A DNA stretch of 64,000 bases from DASUPK01 sp963743575 (GTDB taxonomy: Bacteria; Actinomycetota; Thermoleophilia; Solirubrobacterales; 70-9). This document shows, in pieces, positions 24,391-32,880 of this stretch. The position numbers and the translations under genes were made by a program. The stretch covers positions 248,001 to 312,000 of the forward strand of contig CAVUQC010000004.1 of the NCBI GenBank assembly GCA_963743575.1, read 5' to 3'. The notes under the pieces are model-generated. The model did not search any database. It saw nothing but the letters and a program-made list of their open reading frames with translations, and was not told the DNA's origin. The first letter of the stretch is position 1, and each line of letters opens with the position of its first letter.

Positions 24391-25719
24391 CTACCGGAAC
24401 ACGCCGGTGTGGCCGAGCGAGTAGCGGCCCGGCTGCGGGTATACGCACAGGCCGTGAGGGCCATTACCGACGGGTATCCGAGCGAGCAGCCTGCCGGTGG
24501 CGGTGCTGATCGCGTAGACGTCGGCGTTGTAGCGGCCGGTGAGCCAAAGCACCTTGCCGTCGGCCGAGACCCCGCCCATGTCGGGGCTGCCGCCGCCGGG
24601 GATCCGCCACTTGTGCACCACCCTGCGGGTGGCGAAGGAGATCACCGAGACCGAGCCCTCCATGCGATTCGACACGTACAGGTAGCGCGAATCTCGGCTC
24701 ACGTAGAGGCCATGGGCGCCTGCACCGGTGGGGATGAACCCGATCCTGTGCATCGACCTTGGATTGACCACCCAGACACCGTTCTTGGCCATGTCGGCGA
24801 CGTAGAAGACCCTCCCGTCGGGCGAGAGCTTCACGTCCTGGGGCGCTCCTCCCGGATCGAGGGCGATTGAACCCACGACCCTCTCATGGGGCACGTCGAC
24901 TTTGATCAGCTTGCCGTCGAACTCGCAGCTCAGGAACAGGTAGCGGCCGTTGGCGGTGAAGTCCATGTGGTTCGGGCCTGCGCACGGGATTGAGAGCGAG
25001 TGATGGAGGCGCATCGTCTGCGCGTTCCGGAAGTCGAGCCGTTGTAGGCGCTCGGAGACGACGATCGCGTAGCGACCGTCCGGTGTGAAGTAGAGGTTGT
25101 ACGGGTCGCTCACCGGGATTGTGTGGCCCGGTTTTCCCGTTCGGGGATCGATCGGAGTGAGGCTGTTGCCCTGATCGTTGTTGACCCAGAGCGTCTTCAG
25201 GTCGTAGGACGGCACGACGTGTTGCGGGTTGGCCCCGACCGGAAACTGGTCGATCACCCGGTAGGTATTCGGGTTGATCACGCTGACCGTGCCGCTCTCG
25301 CTGTTCGGGACATACACCCGGCTGGGAAGGTTTCTGACGGCCGGCGCGAGCCTGCCCGGCCGGTCGGCGGCGTAGACGTCATGCGGGTTGAGCAGCGGGG
25401 GCACGGCGAAGCGCCCCGCCCCGCCCGATGCAGTTCCGCGCTCGGCTGCCACCGGGGAGCCATGGTGCTTGCTGGATCCACCGAGAAAGGAGACGAGCAT
25501 GACCGCGGCGATCCCGAGCCCGGCGATCAGGACACCGAGCCGGATCAGGCCCCGGCGCCGGTCGCGGGCGACCTCGGCCCTGCGGCGCCGCTCGCGTCGC
25601 GAGCGCTCATTCGGGTCCCGGCTGAGTGAAGGGGCATCTGGCAAGCGTCTGAAATGGTCGTGCTGGAGGTTCTGTTCTTCCTCAAGGTCCCACCGACCAC
25701 CTGACGGGAACCTGAACAC
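24391..25719 (-). CDS. membrane-anchored YVTN-type beta-propeller protein
   Basis: The GTG start chosen gives 442 residues; upstream sequence in frame belongs to the divergent gene. A basic Arg-rich N-terminus (NERSRRERRRRAEVARDRRR) leads into one transmembrane helix (about residues 60-82). Six or seven 40-residue repeats of the YVTN/NHL type then face outside. Examples are SRVYVPNSESGTVSVINPNT, GRVFYVADMAKNGVWVVNP and RYLYVSNRMEGSVSVIS. Such proteins commonly act in surface binding or as scaffolds. A kelch-type propeller with the same membrane-anchored layout is transcribed divergently, only 48 nt away, suggesting a functional pair. Confidence 0.75.
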   Translation of the reverse strand: MFRFPSGGRWDLEEEQNLQHDHFRRLPDAPSLSRDPNERSRRERRRRAEVARDRRRGLIRLGVLIAGLGIAAVMLVSFLGGSSKHHGSPVAAERGTASGGAGRFAVPPLLNPHDVYAADRPGRLAPAVRNLPSRVYVPNSESGTVSVINPNTYRVIDQFPVGANPQHVVPSYDLKTLWVNNDQGNSLTPIDPRTGKPGHTIPVSDPYNLYFTPDGRYAIVVSERLQRLDFRNAQTMRLHHSLSIPCAGPNHMDFTANGRYLFLSCEFDGKLIKVDVPHERVVGSIALDPGGAPQDVKLSPDGRVFYVADMAKNGVWVVNPRSMHRIGFIPTGAGAHGLYVSRDSRYLYVSNRMEGSVSVISFATRRVVHKWRIPGGGSPDMGGVSADGKVLWLTGRYNADVYAISTATGRLLARIPVGNGPHGLCVYPQPGRYSLGHTGVFR

Positions 25720-25767
25720 TTCGATGTACGGCCGCTGGGCCGCTTGAAATACCGGGATAGTCAGCGC

Positions 25768-26841
25768 ATGGCGAATGCTCGATCGGATCCTCAATCCCGT
25801 CGTCCGGCCCGCCCACGCCAGCGGATAAGTGGTTCTCGCCAGCGCGGTCTGGTTCGGCTCCTCCTCCTCGTCGTGGTGGTGGGCTGGCTTGTCTTCCTGG
25901 GAGCCAAGGGTCTCCTCTCGAACGGGGGCTCGAAGTCCACCTCGACCACGGGATCGCATGCCGCAGCGCGGGCCGCACGCGCCGGTCCTCCGAGGGCGAC
26001 CATCTCGCCGGCGCGACTGCCCCAGCCAATCCATGGGGCGACGGCTGCGGTGAGTGGTAGGCGGCTACTCGTGATCGGCGGTGCCGACCGGGCGGACGTC
26101 TCCACGGATTCGGTGCTGTCCATCGACCCGCGCAGCGGAAAGGTCTCAAGCGCCGGCACCCTGTCGCAGCCGTTGCACGATGCCGCCGCGACCGCGCTGG
26201 GAGGGCGGACGCTGGTCTTCGGCGGGGGGGCGAGCACGACCCTCGACACGGTTCAGGAGCTCTCGCCGGGTGGCTCGGCACACCAGATCGGGCATCTTCC
26301 CGCAGCGCTGTCCGATCTATCCGCGGTCAGTGTCGGCGCATCGGCCTATGTCCTCGGTGGTTTTGATGGCCAGCAGCCGTCTTCCGCGATCTACCGAACT
26401 GGCGACGGACGCAGTTTCACCACCGCCGGGCGGCTGCCGACCGCGGTGCGCTATGCGGCGGTCACGGCAATGGGCGACCGTATCTACGCCTTCGGCGGGG
26501 AGCTGGGCAGCGGGGCCGACACGGACACAATCCAGGAATTCGACACCGCCACGGGGCGGGCGTCGGTCGCAGGGCACCTCCCGGAGTCCGTCTCCCATGC
26601 GTCCGCTGTCGTGCTTGACGGTGCCATCTACCTGGTCGGCGGTCGCCGCAAGGGTGTGGCAAGCGACCAGGTCCTTCGCTTCGATCCTTCGGGCCGCAGG
26701 CTGGCGCCAGCTGGGCATTTGCCCGCACCCGTGTTCGATGCGGCCGCCGGCACCGTGGGGAGCGTCGGCTACCTCGCCGGTGGGATCGGCGCACAGGAGA
26801 CCAGCGTGGATTCGATCCTGCGGCTGTCAGAAATTCCTTAA
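25768..26841 (+). CDS. membrane-anchored kelch-repeat protein
   Basis: A 357-residue protein. The basic N-terminus (SRRPARPRQRISGSRQRG) precedes one transmembrane helix (about 29-46). Six kelch-like blades fill the rest, with GG pairs and the pattern VYLVGG, for example GDRIYAFGGELGSG and DGAIYLVGGRRKG. The ATG at residue 9 of the longest frame was preferred because it starts the conserved basic segment. It is divergent from the YVTN-propeller gene and followed after 24 nt by a LolA-like gene. It is predicted to face the outside and probably mediates binding rather than catalysis. Confidence 0.75.
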   Translation: MANARSDPQSRRPARPRQRISGSRQRGLVRLLLLVVVVGWLVFLGAKGLLSNGGSKSTSTTGSHAAARAARAGPPRATISPARLPQPIHGATAAVSGRRLLVIGGADRADVSTDSVLSIDPRSGKVSSAGTLSQPLHDAAATALGGRTLVFGGGASTTLDTVQELSPGGSAHQIGHLPAALSDLSAVSVGASAYVLGGFDGQQPSSAIYRTGDGRSFTTAGRLPTAVRYAAVTAMGDRIYAFGGELGSGADTDTIQEFDTATGRASVAGHLPESVSHASAVVLDGAIYLVGGRRKGVASDQVLRFDPSGRRLAPAGHLPAPVFDAAAGTVGSVGYLAGGIGAQETSVDSILRLSEIP

Positions 26842-26865
26842 CGACGAGGCGTAGCCTTTGAGGAG

Positions 26866-28074
26866 ATGAAGTACCTGCGAAGCATCTCCACCCGCCGCCT
26901 GATCGCTCTCTGCGCGGCGACCGTGACCGTCGGCGTCGGGGCCACCGCCCTGGCGATGGCGGCAACCGGCGGCGGACCGACGCCGCCCGCGGAGCCCCTG
27001 CCGGTCGCGGTGCACGACGCCCTCACCGCTCCCAAGGTCGAGGGGGTCAGCGCGCGCATCCACTTCACCAACGACCTGATCACGGGTTCCGACGTGCAGG
27101 GCGCGGACCCGCTCCTGACCGGGGCGTCCGGGCGGCTCTGGGCCACCTCGGACGGGCACCTTCGCGTCGAGCTCCAGGCGGACTCGGGCGCCGAGGGCGC
27201 CACGAGCGACAGCCAGGTGGTCTCCGACGGCCACACCTGGTCCGTCTATGACTCCGGATCGAACACGGCCTACGAGGGGACCCTCCCGGCCGACCATGGC
27301 GGCGCCGACGGATCGAGCTCTGCGAACAAGCAGCAACCGCCGTCGCTCGACCAGATCAAGAAGGGGATCGCAAAGCTCGCGGAGCACGCCATCGTGAGCG
27401 ACGCGCAGCCCACGGACATCGCGGGCCAGCCCGCGTACAACGTCCGTGTGGAGCCGAAGCAGAACGGCGGGCTGCTCGGAGGCGCCGAGCTTGCCTGGGA
27501 TGCGGTGCACGGGACCCCGCTCCGCGTGGCCGTCTACCCGAAGGGCGACAGCTCGCCCGTTCTCGAGCTCAAGGTCACCGATATCTCCTACGGGCCGGTC
27601 TCCGCCTCCGTCTTCGACGTGAAGCCTCCGCCCGACGCCAAGGTCACCGAGATCAGCCCGCCGGCGCACCAGGACGGTGGCGGTGGCGACGCGCAGCCGG
27701 TCACCGGCCTGCAGGCCGTCCAGCAGCAGGCCTCGATCCCGCTCTCCGCCCCCGACACGCTCGCGAGCCTCCCCCGCAACGAGGTTCGCCTGATCCAGAG
27801 CGGCAAGGACGCGGGAGCGCTCATCACCTACGGGCAGGGCCTCGGCGGGATCGCCGTGATCGAACAGCCCGCAGATGCGTCGCACGGCTCACAGCAGGCG
27901 GGCGGCGATCACGGCCAGCTCAGCCTGCCGCAGGTGTCGATCAACGGAGCCCAGGGACAGCAGCTCGAGACCGCGCTCGGGACCGTGGTGAGGTTCCAGC
28001 GCAACGGCGTCTCCTACACGGTGCTCGCCTCTGCTCCATCCGCAACGGTGCTGACGGCCGCGCGAGCCCTTTAG
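26866..28074 (+). CDS. secreted LolA/RseB-like protein
   Basis: A 402-residue exported protein with an N-terminal signal segment (8-33). A domain resembling the LolA/LppX/RseB fold follows: VEGVSARIHFTND near residue 57, then repeated strands such as GRLWATSDGHLRVELQ and VVSDGHTWSVYDSGSNTAYE, and the linker GQPAYNVRVEPK with AELAWDAVHGTPLRV. The C-terminal third (residues 295-400) carries another alpha/beta region. In actinobacteria such proteins bind lipids or sense envelope state. It precedes an ABC-2 transporter by 3 nt, so it is probably the extracytoplasmic partner of that transporter. Confidence 0.7.
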   Translation: MKYLRSISTRRLIALCAATVTVGVGATALAMAATGGGPTPPAEPLPVAVHDALTAPKVEGVSARIHFTNDLITGSDVQGADPLLTGASGRLWATSDGHLRVELQADSGAEGATSDSQVVSDGHTWSVYDSGSNTAYEGTLPADHGGADGSSSANKQQPPSLDQIKKGIAKLAEHAIVSDAQPTDIAGQPAYNVRVEPKQNGGLLGGAELAWDAVHGTPLRVAVYPKGDSSPVLELKVTDISYGPVSASVFDVKPPPDAKVTEISPPAHQDGGGGDAQPVTGLQAVQQQASIPLSAPDTLASLPRNEVRLIQSGKDAGALITYGQGLGGIAVIEQPADASHGSQQAGGDHGQLSLPQVSINGAQGQQLETALGTVVRFQRNGVSYTVLASAPSATVLTAARAL

Positions 28075-28077
28075 CCG

Positions 28078-29040
28078 ATGGCGGAGTCTCCGCCGATTGA
28101 GGTCCGCGGTCTGGTCAAGCGCTACGGGGAGATCACCGCGGTCGACGACGTAGACCTGACTGTCAACTCCGGAGACGTCTTCGGCTACCTCGGGCCGAAC
28201 GGGGCGGGCAAGACGACGTCGCTACGGATGATGCTGGGACTGATCAGGCCCACCGAGGGTTCCGTTCGGATCTTCGGCCGGGACCCGCAGATCAGCGTCG
28301 CGGCACTGGAGGGGGTGGCGGGCTTCGTCGAGGCTCCCTCCTTCTATCCCTACCTGAGCGGCCTGGACAACCTGAAGCTCTGCCAGGCGCTCGATGGCGG
28401 GGACGAAGGCAGGGCCACGATCGACGAGGTCCTCGAGATCGTGGAGCTTCGCGACCGCGCCAAGGACAAGGTCAAGGGGTATTCCCACGGCATGCGGCAG
28501 CGGCTCGGGATCGCGTCGGCGCTGCTGCGGAGGCCGCGCCTGCTGCTGCTCGACGAGCCGGCCACCGGGCTCGACCCGGCGGGGATGCGGGACATGAGGA
28601 TGCTGATCCGGGACCTCGGCGAGCGCGGGATCACCGTCCTGCTCTCCAGTCATCAGATGAACGAGGTGGAGGAGCTCTGCAACCGCGTCGCGATCGTCCG
28701 CAGCGGCCAGGTGGCCTATGAGGGCGCCCTCGACGAGCTGCGCAGCCGGGCGGGGGTGAGCTACCGCCTGCGGACCACCGATGACGCCAGGGCCACCGAC
28801 GTCTGCGCGGCGCAGCCCGGCATCGAAGTGCTCAAGACGTCCGAGGCTGCCCTGGCATTCCAGGCCGAGAACGAGGACGCTGTCGCGGCGCTCTCGATCG
28901 CTCTGGCCGAGTCGGGCGCGCCCGTGGTGGAGCTGACGCCGCAACAGGCGACGCTCGAAGATCTCTTCTTCCAGCTCACCGAGGGCGACGAGCGCACGCG
29001 AGAAACGCACACGAGGCAGCTGATCGAGGAGCTCGCATGA
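28078..29040 (+). CDS. ABC transporter ATP-binding protein (ABC-2 type)
   Basis: A 320-residue ATPase with Walker A (LGPNGAGKTTSLRMM), signature (YSHGMRQRLGIASALL, variant of LSGG), Walker B (LLLLDEPATGLDP) and H-loop (VLLSSHQ). A C-terminal extension of about 90 residues follows (VSYRLRTTDDARATDV), typical of the CcmA/NatA-like exporters that pair with ABC-2 permeases. The permease is the next gene, overlapping by ATGA. The substrate is unknown; antibiotic or lipid export is typical of the family. Confidence 0.92.
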   Translation: MAESPPIEVRGLVKRYGEITAVDDVDLTVNSGDVFGYLGPNGAGKTTSLRMMLGLIRPTEGSVRIFGRDPQISVAALEGVAGFVEAPSFYPYLSGLDNLKLCQALDGGDEGRATIDEVLEIVELRDRAKDKVKGYSHGMRQRLGIASALLRRPRLLLLDEPATGLDPAGMRDMRMLIRDLGERGITVLLSSHQMNEVEELCNRVAIVRSGQVAYEGALDELRSRAGVSYRLRTTDDARATDVCAAQPGIEVLKTSEAALAFQAENEDAVAALSIALAESGAPVVELTPQQATLEDLFFQLTEGDERTRETHTRQLIEELA

Positions 29041-29855
29041 GTGCCGGGGTGCTGACCGTCTACCGCTGGGAGCTGCGGAAGCTCCGCGCCCAGAAGCGGA
29101 CCTATCTCGGCCTCGGCGCAGCGGCCGCGGTCCCGATCATCTTCGTGATCGCCCTGGTGACCGGCGGTGGGCACCCGAACGACGTGGCCTTCGGCAAGTA
29201 CGTCCACGACACCGGGCTCGCTGTGCCGCTCGTGCTCCTGCTGTTCGGCTCGATCTGGCTCTTCCCGCTGATCACGGCTCTGGTCGCCGGGGACATCGTG
29301 GCGTCCGAGGACCGCAATGCGACCCTCAAGATGATCCTGACGCGGTCTGTCGAGCGCCATCAGGTGTTCGCCGGCAAGGCCCTGGCGGCGATCACCTACG
29401 CGATCGTCGCGATCGTGATCGCCGGGGTGGTCGCGCTGGGGGCGGGAATCCTGGCATCCGGCTTCAACCCCGTGACCACGCTCTCCGGAACCGTGGTCTC
29501 CGCGCCCAAGGGCCTCGAGCTCGTGGGCGCCAGCCTGCTCGTCTACCTGCTGCCCATCCTGGCCATCGCCTGCATCGGCCTCCTGCTCTCGACCGTGTTC
29601 CGAAACAGCGGGGCCGCGATCGTCGGAACGCTGATGTTCTCCCTCCTGATCCAGCTGGTCGGCATCCTGCCGGGACTGAGCGGGTTGCATCCCTATCTGC
29701 TCAGCACCCAGTTCAACGCCTGGCAGGGCCTGCTGAGAACGCCGGCGGACTGGGCTCCGATCGTCCGCTCGCTCTGGGTCTGCGCGCTGTACGGGCTGCC
29801 CGCGCTTGCCGCTGCCGCGCTCGTCTTTCTCCGCCGGGACGTCGCTGAGAGCTAG
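29037..29855 (+). CDS. ABC-2 type transporter permease
   Basis: A 272-residue integral membrane protein with six predicted helices. It starts with TVYRWELRKLRAQKRTYLGL (typical ABC-2 N-terminus). It has VAGDIVASEDRNATLKMILT before helix 3 and a long hydrophobic C-terminal half. It overlaps the upstream ATPase gene by 4 nt. The end overlaps the converging acetyltransferase gene by 4 nt. Together with the LolA-like protein and ATPase it makes a three-gene export unit. Confidence 0.88.
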   Translation: MSAGVLTVYRWELRKLRAQKRTYLGLGAAAAVPIIFVIALVTGGGHPNDVAFGKYVHDTGLAVPLVLLLFGSIWLFPLITALVAGDIVASEDRNATLKMILTRSVERHQVFAGKALAAITYAIVAIVIAGVVALGAGILASGFNPVTTLSGTVVSAPKGLELVGASLLVYLLPILAIACIGLLLSTVFRNSGAAIVGTLMFSLLIQLVGILPGLSGLHPYLLSTQFNAWQGLLRTPADWAPIVRSLWVCALYGLPALAAAALVFLRRDVAES

Positions 29856-30463
29856 CCCCCGCGCGGGTCCCGCCACATCGGCCAGAGGCGGGGGCCGCGC
29901 GGCAGGTCTCGCTTCCCCGTGACCCGGAACCCGTGGCGCGCATAGAAGCCCAGGTTCTGCTCCTTGGATGACTCGAGGTAGGCGCCGACGCCGTCGCGAT
30001 CGCAGTTCTCGAGGATCGGGGCCATCAGCGCCGAGCCGAGGCCGTGTCCCTGCGCCGAAGGGTCGGTTCCGAGGATGGCGAGGTACCAATGCGGCGGCTC
30101 GGCGGGGTGGACCTTCTGCGCGCCGAGCATCCCCGTGATCACCATCGGCATCCGCAGGGCGAGCCGCGGGTGGAGCAGGCAGGTGGCGTAGGCGACGTCC
30201 TGGCGTGCGGTGGTGTGCCACTGGTCGGGGGCGGCCCAGACAGCGACGCTCCGCAGCTCGTCGTCGGTCCAGATCTCGCCATTCGGGTGGATATCCCGGA
30301 GGCGCATCCCGAAGAGCCGCTCGAGCACGCGGATGCGCAGGTCCTCCGGCCGGCACGCCCAGGCCGCGACGGGGTCCTCACGGAAGGCGCGGGCCAGCAT
30401 CCGGGCGAGTTCGGGCAGTTCGTGCTCTTTCGCCCGTCGCGGGCCGGCCGCGACCTCAGCCAT
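29852..30463 (-). CDS. GNAT-family N-acetyltransferase
   Basis: A 203-residue acetyltransferase. The acetyl-CoA motif A is WYLAILGTDPSAQGHGLGSA (Q/RxxGxG/A loop). Motif B includes VGAYLESSKEQNLGFYARHG with FRVTGKRDLP at the end. The ATG chosen (MAEVAAG) overlaps the upstream small membrane protein gene by 8 nt, suggesting co-transcription. The acceptor substrate is unknown. Confidence 0.85.
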   Translation of the reverse strand: MAEVAAGPRRAKEHELPELARMLARAFREDPVAAWACRPEDLRIRVLERLFGMRLRDIHPNGEIWTDDELRSVAVWAAPDQWHTTARQDVAYATCLLHPRLALRMPMVITGMLGAQKVHPAEPPHWYLAILGTDPSAQGHGLGSALMAPILENCDRDGVGAYLESSKEQNLGFYARHGFRVTGKRDLPRGPRLWPMWRDPRGG

Positions 30464-30872
30464 TCGGCAGCGAGGATCCCGCGAAGAAGAAGAACCAGGC
30501 CTCGAAGGCGAGGCAACCGGCAACCGCGCAGATCACGACGACGCGCTCGACCCCTCCGATCCCGTGCTTGCGCTGGGCATCCCCCTCGCGCTCGTCTCGC
30601 ATGCTCCGCAGCCACGGCGAGGTCTGGCGGGCGCCCGCCGGTCGCCCGGTGAGGTCGTCGTATTTGTTGTTCAGGAGGGTGAGCAGGTAGGCCAGGCCGA
30701 AGACGCTCCCCGCGAGGACGACGATCACCGAAAACAGCGCGGTCATGCTGAGGTTGTTCAGGTTCCCCTGGACCTTGGACCCGACCCAGATGGCGAACAG
30801 CGGCGCCCCGGTCCAGAGATTGATGGAGCACAGGGCGGATGCGGTGATCAGTCCGATCTTCTTCAAGGCCAT
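30456..30872 (-). CDS. membrane protein with three predicted helices
   Basis: A 138-residue protein. An N-terminal helix (LITASALCSINLWTGAPLFA) is followed by a second (MTALFSVIVVLAGSVFGLAY) and a cytoplasmic stretch of about 40 charged residues. A third helix (VVVICAVAGCLAFEAWFFFF) lies at the C-terminus. No family is recognised. It is the upstream partner of the acetyltransferase gene with an 8-nt overlap. Confidence 0.65.
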   Translation of the reverse strand: MALKKIGLITASALCSINLWTGAPLFAIWVGSKVQGNLNNLSMTALFSVIVVLAGSVFGLAYLLTLLNNKYDDLTGRPAGARQTSPWLRSMRDEREGDAQRKHGIGGVERVVVICAVAGCLAFEAWFFFFAGSSLPNG

Positions 30873-30886
30873 GCGGCCGCTCCACC

Positions 30887-31159
30887 TTATCTACGGTTGA
30901 GTAGCTTTGCGACGATTCCCCGACGCGGCGGTTCCACGTCCTCGCGCAGGGGCAGGCGTCCCTGCTTGCGGGCGGCCATCACGCAGGCCGAATGCGCATG
31001 CCGGCGCCTCGAGCTGTCCCCCTCCGGTGTGACCAGCATGTGCTCGCTGAGCGCGGGGAGGTGCCCGCCGCACAGGGGACAGCGGTAGGTCGCCGGCTTA
31101 CGGTTGGCGGCCGGTCGGATCGCGTACCAACGCGCCTTGCGGAAGTCGTCCCGGCTCAC
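30887..31159 (-). CDS. small zinc-ribbon-like protein
   Basis: A 90-residue protein with one CPLCGGH knuckle (ATYRCPLCGGHLPALSEHML) and further His/Cys residues (RRRHAHSACV) that could complete a metal site, then a basic C-terminus. The start is a GTG in a GTGA overlap with the TetR stop, so it is translated together with that regulator. Function is unknown; the family is often found in actinobacteria as an ATP/GTP-binding-annotated orphan. Confidence 0.65.
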   Translation of the reverse strand: MSRDDFRKARWYAIRPAANRKPATYRCPLCGGHLPALSEHMLVTPEGDSSRRRHAHSACVMAARKQGRLPLREDVEPPRRGIVAKLLNRR

Positions 31160-31809
31160 TGGAGAAGCTCGGTGATCGTGATGTCCCCGAGCCAGCGCTC
31201 GTATTGCTCGGGCGTCCATCCCCTTTCCAGGAACAGCAGGTAGGTGCGGGGGTGGTTGAGCGTCCAGAGAACGTCGGCGGCGCGCTTCACCCCGAGACCC
31301 TTCTTCAGCGCCTTGCGGCGATGCAGTGCCTTCACGACCTCGAGCTGGTTCTCGTAGAAGTCGGACCAGATCCGCTCTGAGAGCTCCTCCACGTCGGGGT
31401 CAGCCGGCGCCGCGTTCAGCAGAACTGCGCCCAGCGGGGCGATCCGCGTCTTCACCTCCCTCGAGTTCCGGGCGTTCAGGCGAAGCGCCTTCGCCGGATC
31501 CGGCTCCTGGAGCACCTCGATGAACCAGCTCTGCTCGCCGACCGGCACGAACTCGCGGCCTGCCCGCAGGTTGCGATGCCAGAGCGCGCGCAGCAGGCCG
31601 CTCTTGGTCTCGAACGCGAGGTAGACGGTCTTCAGGGCGACCCCGGCCTCCCTGGCGACCGCCGCCATGGAGGTGGCCATGTATCCGTCCTCGACGAAGA
31701 GTCGCTCGGCTGCGTCGAGGATCTCGTTGCGGGTCGCCTCCGCCTGCTCCTTGCGGCGCGGGGAGTGGTATGCGCGGGTCTTCCGACCCTTCTCTGCAGC
31801 TTTCGCCAT
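31156..31809 (-). CDS. TetR-family transcriptional regulator
   Basis: A 217-residue repressor. The N-terminal helix-turn-helix is classical (RNEILDAAERLFVEDGYMAT with AREAGVALKTVYLAFETKS). The C-terminal ligand domain (about 85-215) is not assignable. It is divergent from a methyltransferase gene. A TACTC-N5-GAGTA inverted repeat in the 75-nt gap is a candidate operator. Confidence 0.9.
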   Translation of the reverse strand: MAKAAEKGRKTRAYHSPRRKEQAEATRNEILDAAERLFVEDGYMATSMAAVAREAGVALKTVYLAFETKSGLLRALWHRNLRAGREFVPVGEQSWFIEVLQEPDPAKALRLNARNSREVKTRIAPLGAVLLNAAPADPDVEELSERIWSDFYENQLEVVKALHRRKALKKGLGVKRAADVLWTLNHPRTYLLFLERGWTPEQYERWLGDITITELLQ

Positions 31810-31836
31810 CTTTCGCTATTCTAGCCGTGAATTCAT

Positions 31837-31851
31837 TACTCACACCGAGTA
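31837..31851. promoter_or_regulatory. candidate TetR operator
   Basis: TACTC-ACACC-GAGTA, a 5+5 inverted repeat with 5-nt spacer, flanked by ATTA and TAAT partial extensions. It sits midway in the gap between the divergent TetR and methyltransferase genes. Confidence 0.4.
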
Positions 31852-31884
31852 GCTAATTGCAACGGCAAGCAAGGAGATTTGATC

Positions 31885-32766
31885 GTGGAGAGCGGACAGC
31901 AGACAATCAAGGCGCCGGCGGACGGGTTCGATGAGCTCCGCACCGGGCTGCACACGATGTGGGGGACCGTCGCCCCGGGCTGGGAGCAGAACGCGGATTT
32001 CGTCGACAGCCGCACCGGGGACCTCACGGTGGCGATGCTCGAGGCGGCGGCTCTCGGGTCCGGCGACCGGGTGCTGGAGCTCGCCTGCGGCCCCGGTGGG
32101 CTGGGCATCGCCGCGGCCGAGAGGGTGGGCGCCGATGGGCAGATCGTCCTCTCGGACGTCGTTCCCCAGATGACGGCCATCGCAGCGACCAGGGCCGAGG
32201 CCCGCGGGCTGAGCAACGCGACCACGCTCGATCTCGATCTCGAGCGGGTCGATCAGCCGGACTCCTCCTACGACGCAGTCCTCTGCCGGGAGGGGCTCAT
32301 GCTCGTCCCGGATCCCGATGGTGCGGCGAGCGAGATGCGACGTGTCCTGCACCCGGGTGGCCGCGCGATCGTCTCGGTCTGGGGCTCACGAGAGCGCAAC
32401 CCGTGGCTGGGCACGATGCTCGACGCGGTCGGGGCGCAGCTGGGGGCGACGTTCCCTCCGCCGGGCCTTCCCGGCCCGTTTGCGCTCGACAGCCACGACA
32501 AGCTGCTGGCCGTGCTCTCGGGCGCCGGTTTCGAGGATGTCGCGGTTGATGAGGTGGCAGCGCCCTGGATCGGCGCGTCGTTCGATCAGTGGTGGCTGGT
32601 GACCGCCGCGCTTGCCGGACCGCTCTCGAAGGTGCTCGAGGCCCAACCGCCGGAGGCAATCGAGGCGATCCGGTCGCACGCCCGCGAGGCTCTCGCCCCG
32701 TACGAGACGCCGGACGGCCTCGAGATACCCGGGGTGTCGCTCGTCGGGTCCGCCCGGCGCGCCTAG
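31885..32766 (+). CDS. SAM-dependent class I methyltransferase
   Basis: A 293-residue enzyme with motif I VLELACGPGGLGIAAA, the acidic loop (IVLSDVVPQM), and the post-motif segment VLCREGLMLVPDPDGA with RRVLHPGGRAIVSVWG. This is typical of UbiE/COQ5-like or small-molecule methyltransferases. AAGGAG lies 8 nt before the GTG used, which decides against a TTG 6 nt upstream that would be only 2 nt from it. It is probably controlled by the divergent TetR regulator; the substrate is unknown. Confidence 0.88.
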   Translation: MESGQQTIKAPADGFDELRTGLHTMWGTVAPGWEQNADFVDSRTGDLTVAMLEAAALGSGDRVLELACGPGGLGIAAAERVGADGQIVLSDVVPQMTAIAATRAEARGLSNATTLDLDLERVDQPDSSYDAVLCREGLMLVPDPDGAASEMRRVLHPGGRAIVSVWGSRERNPWLGTMLDAVGAQLGATFPPPGLPGPFALDSHDKLLAVLSGAGFEDVAVDEVAAPWIGASFDQWWLVTAALAGPLSKVLEAQPPEAIEAIRSHAREALAPYETPDGLEIPGVSLVGSARRA

Positions 32767-32784
32767 CGCCCCACAGAGAGAGAA

Positions 32785-32833
32785 GGCCGCCAGCCCCGCC
32801 AGGGTGAGGGATCAGAGGGCGGGGCTGACGGCC
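32785..32833. terminator. bidirectional terminator hairpin
   Basis: A 16-bp stem with one C-A mismatch (arms GGCCGCCAGCCCCGCC and GGCGGGGCTGACGGCC) and a 17-nt loop. It lies between two converging genes; AAATT follows on the plus strand. Confidence 0.7.
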
Positions 32834-32880
32834 CAATTCAAATTACGGAGGCGCCGGGCGCCTGGATTGCCCGGTCGTCT

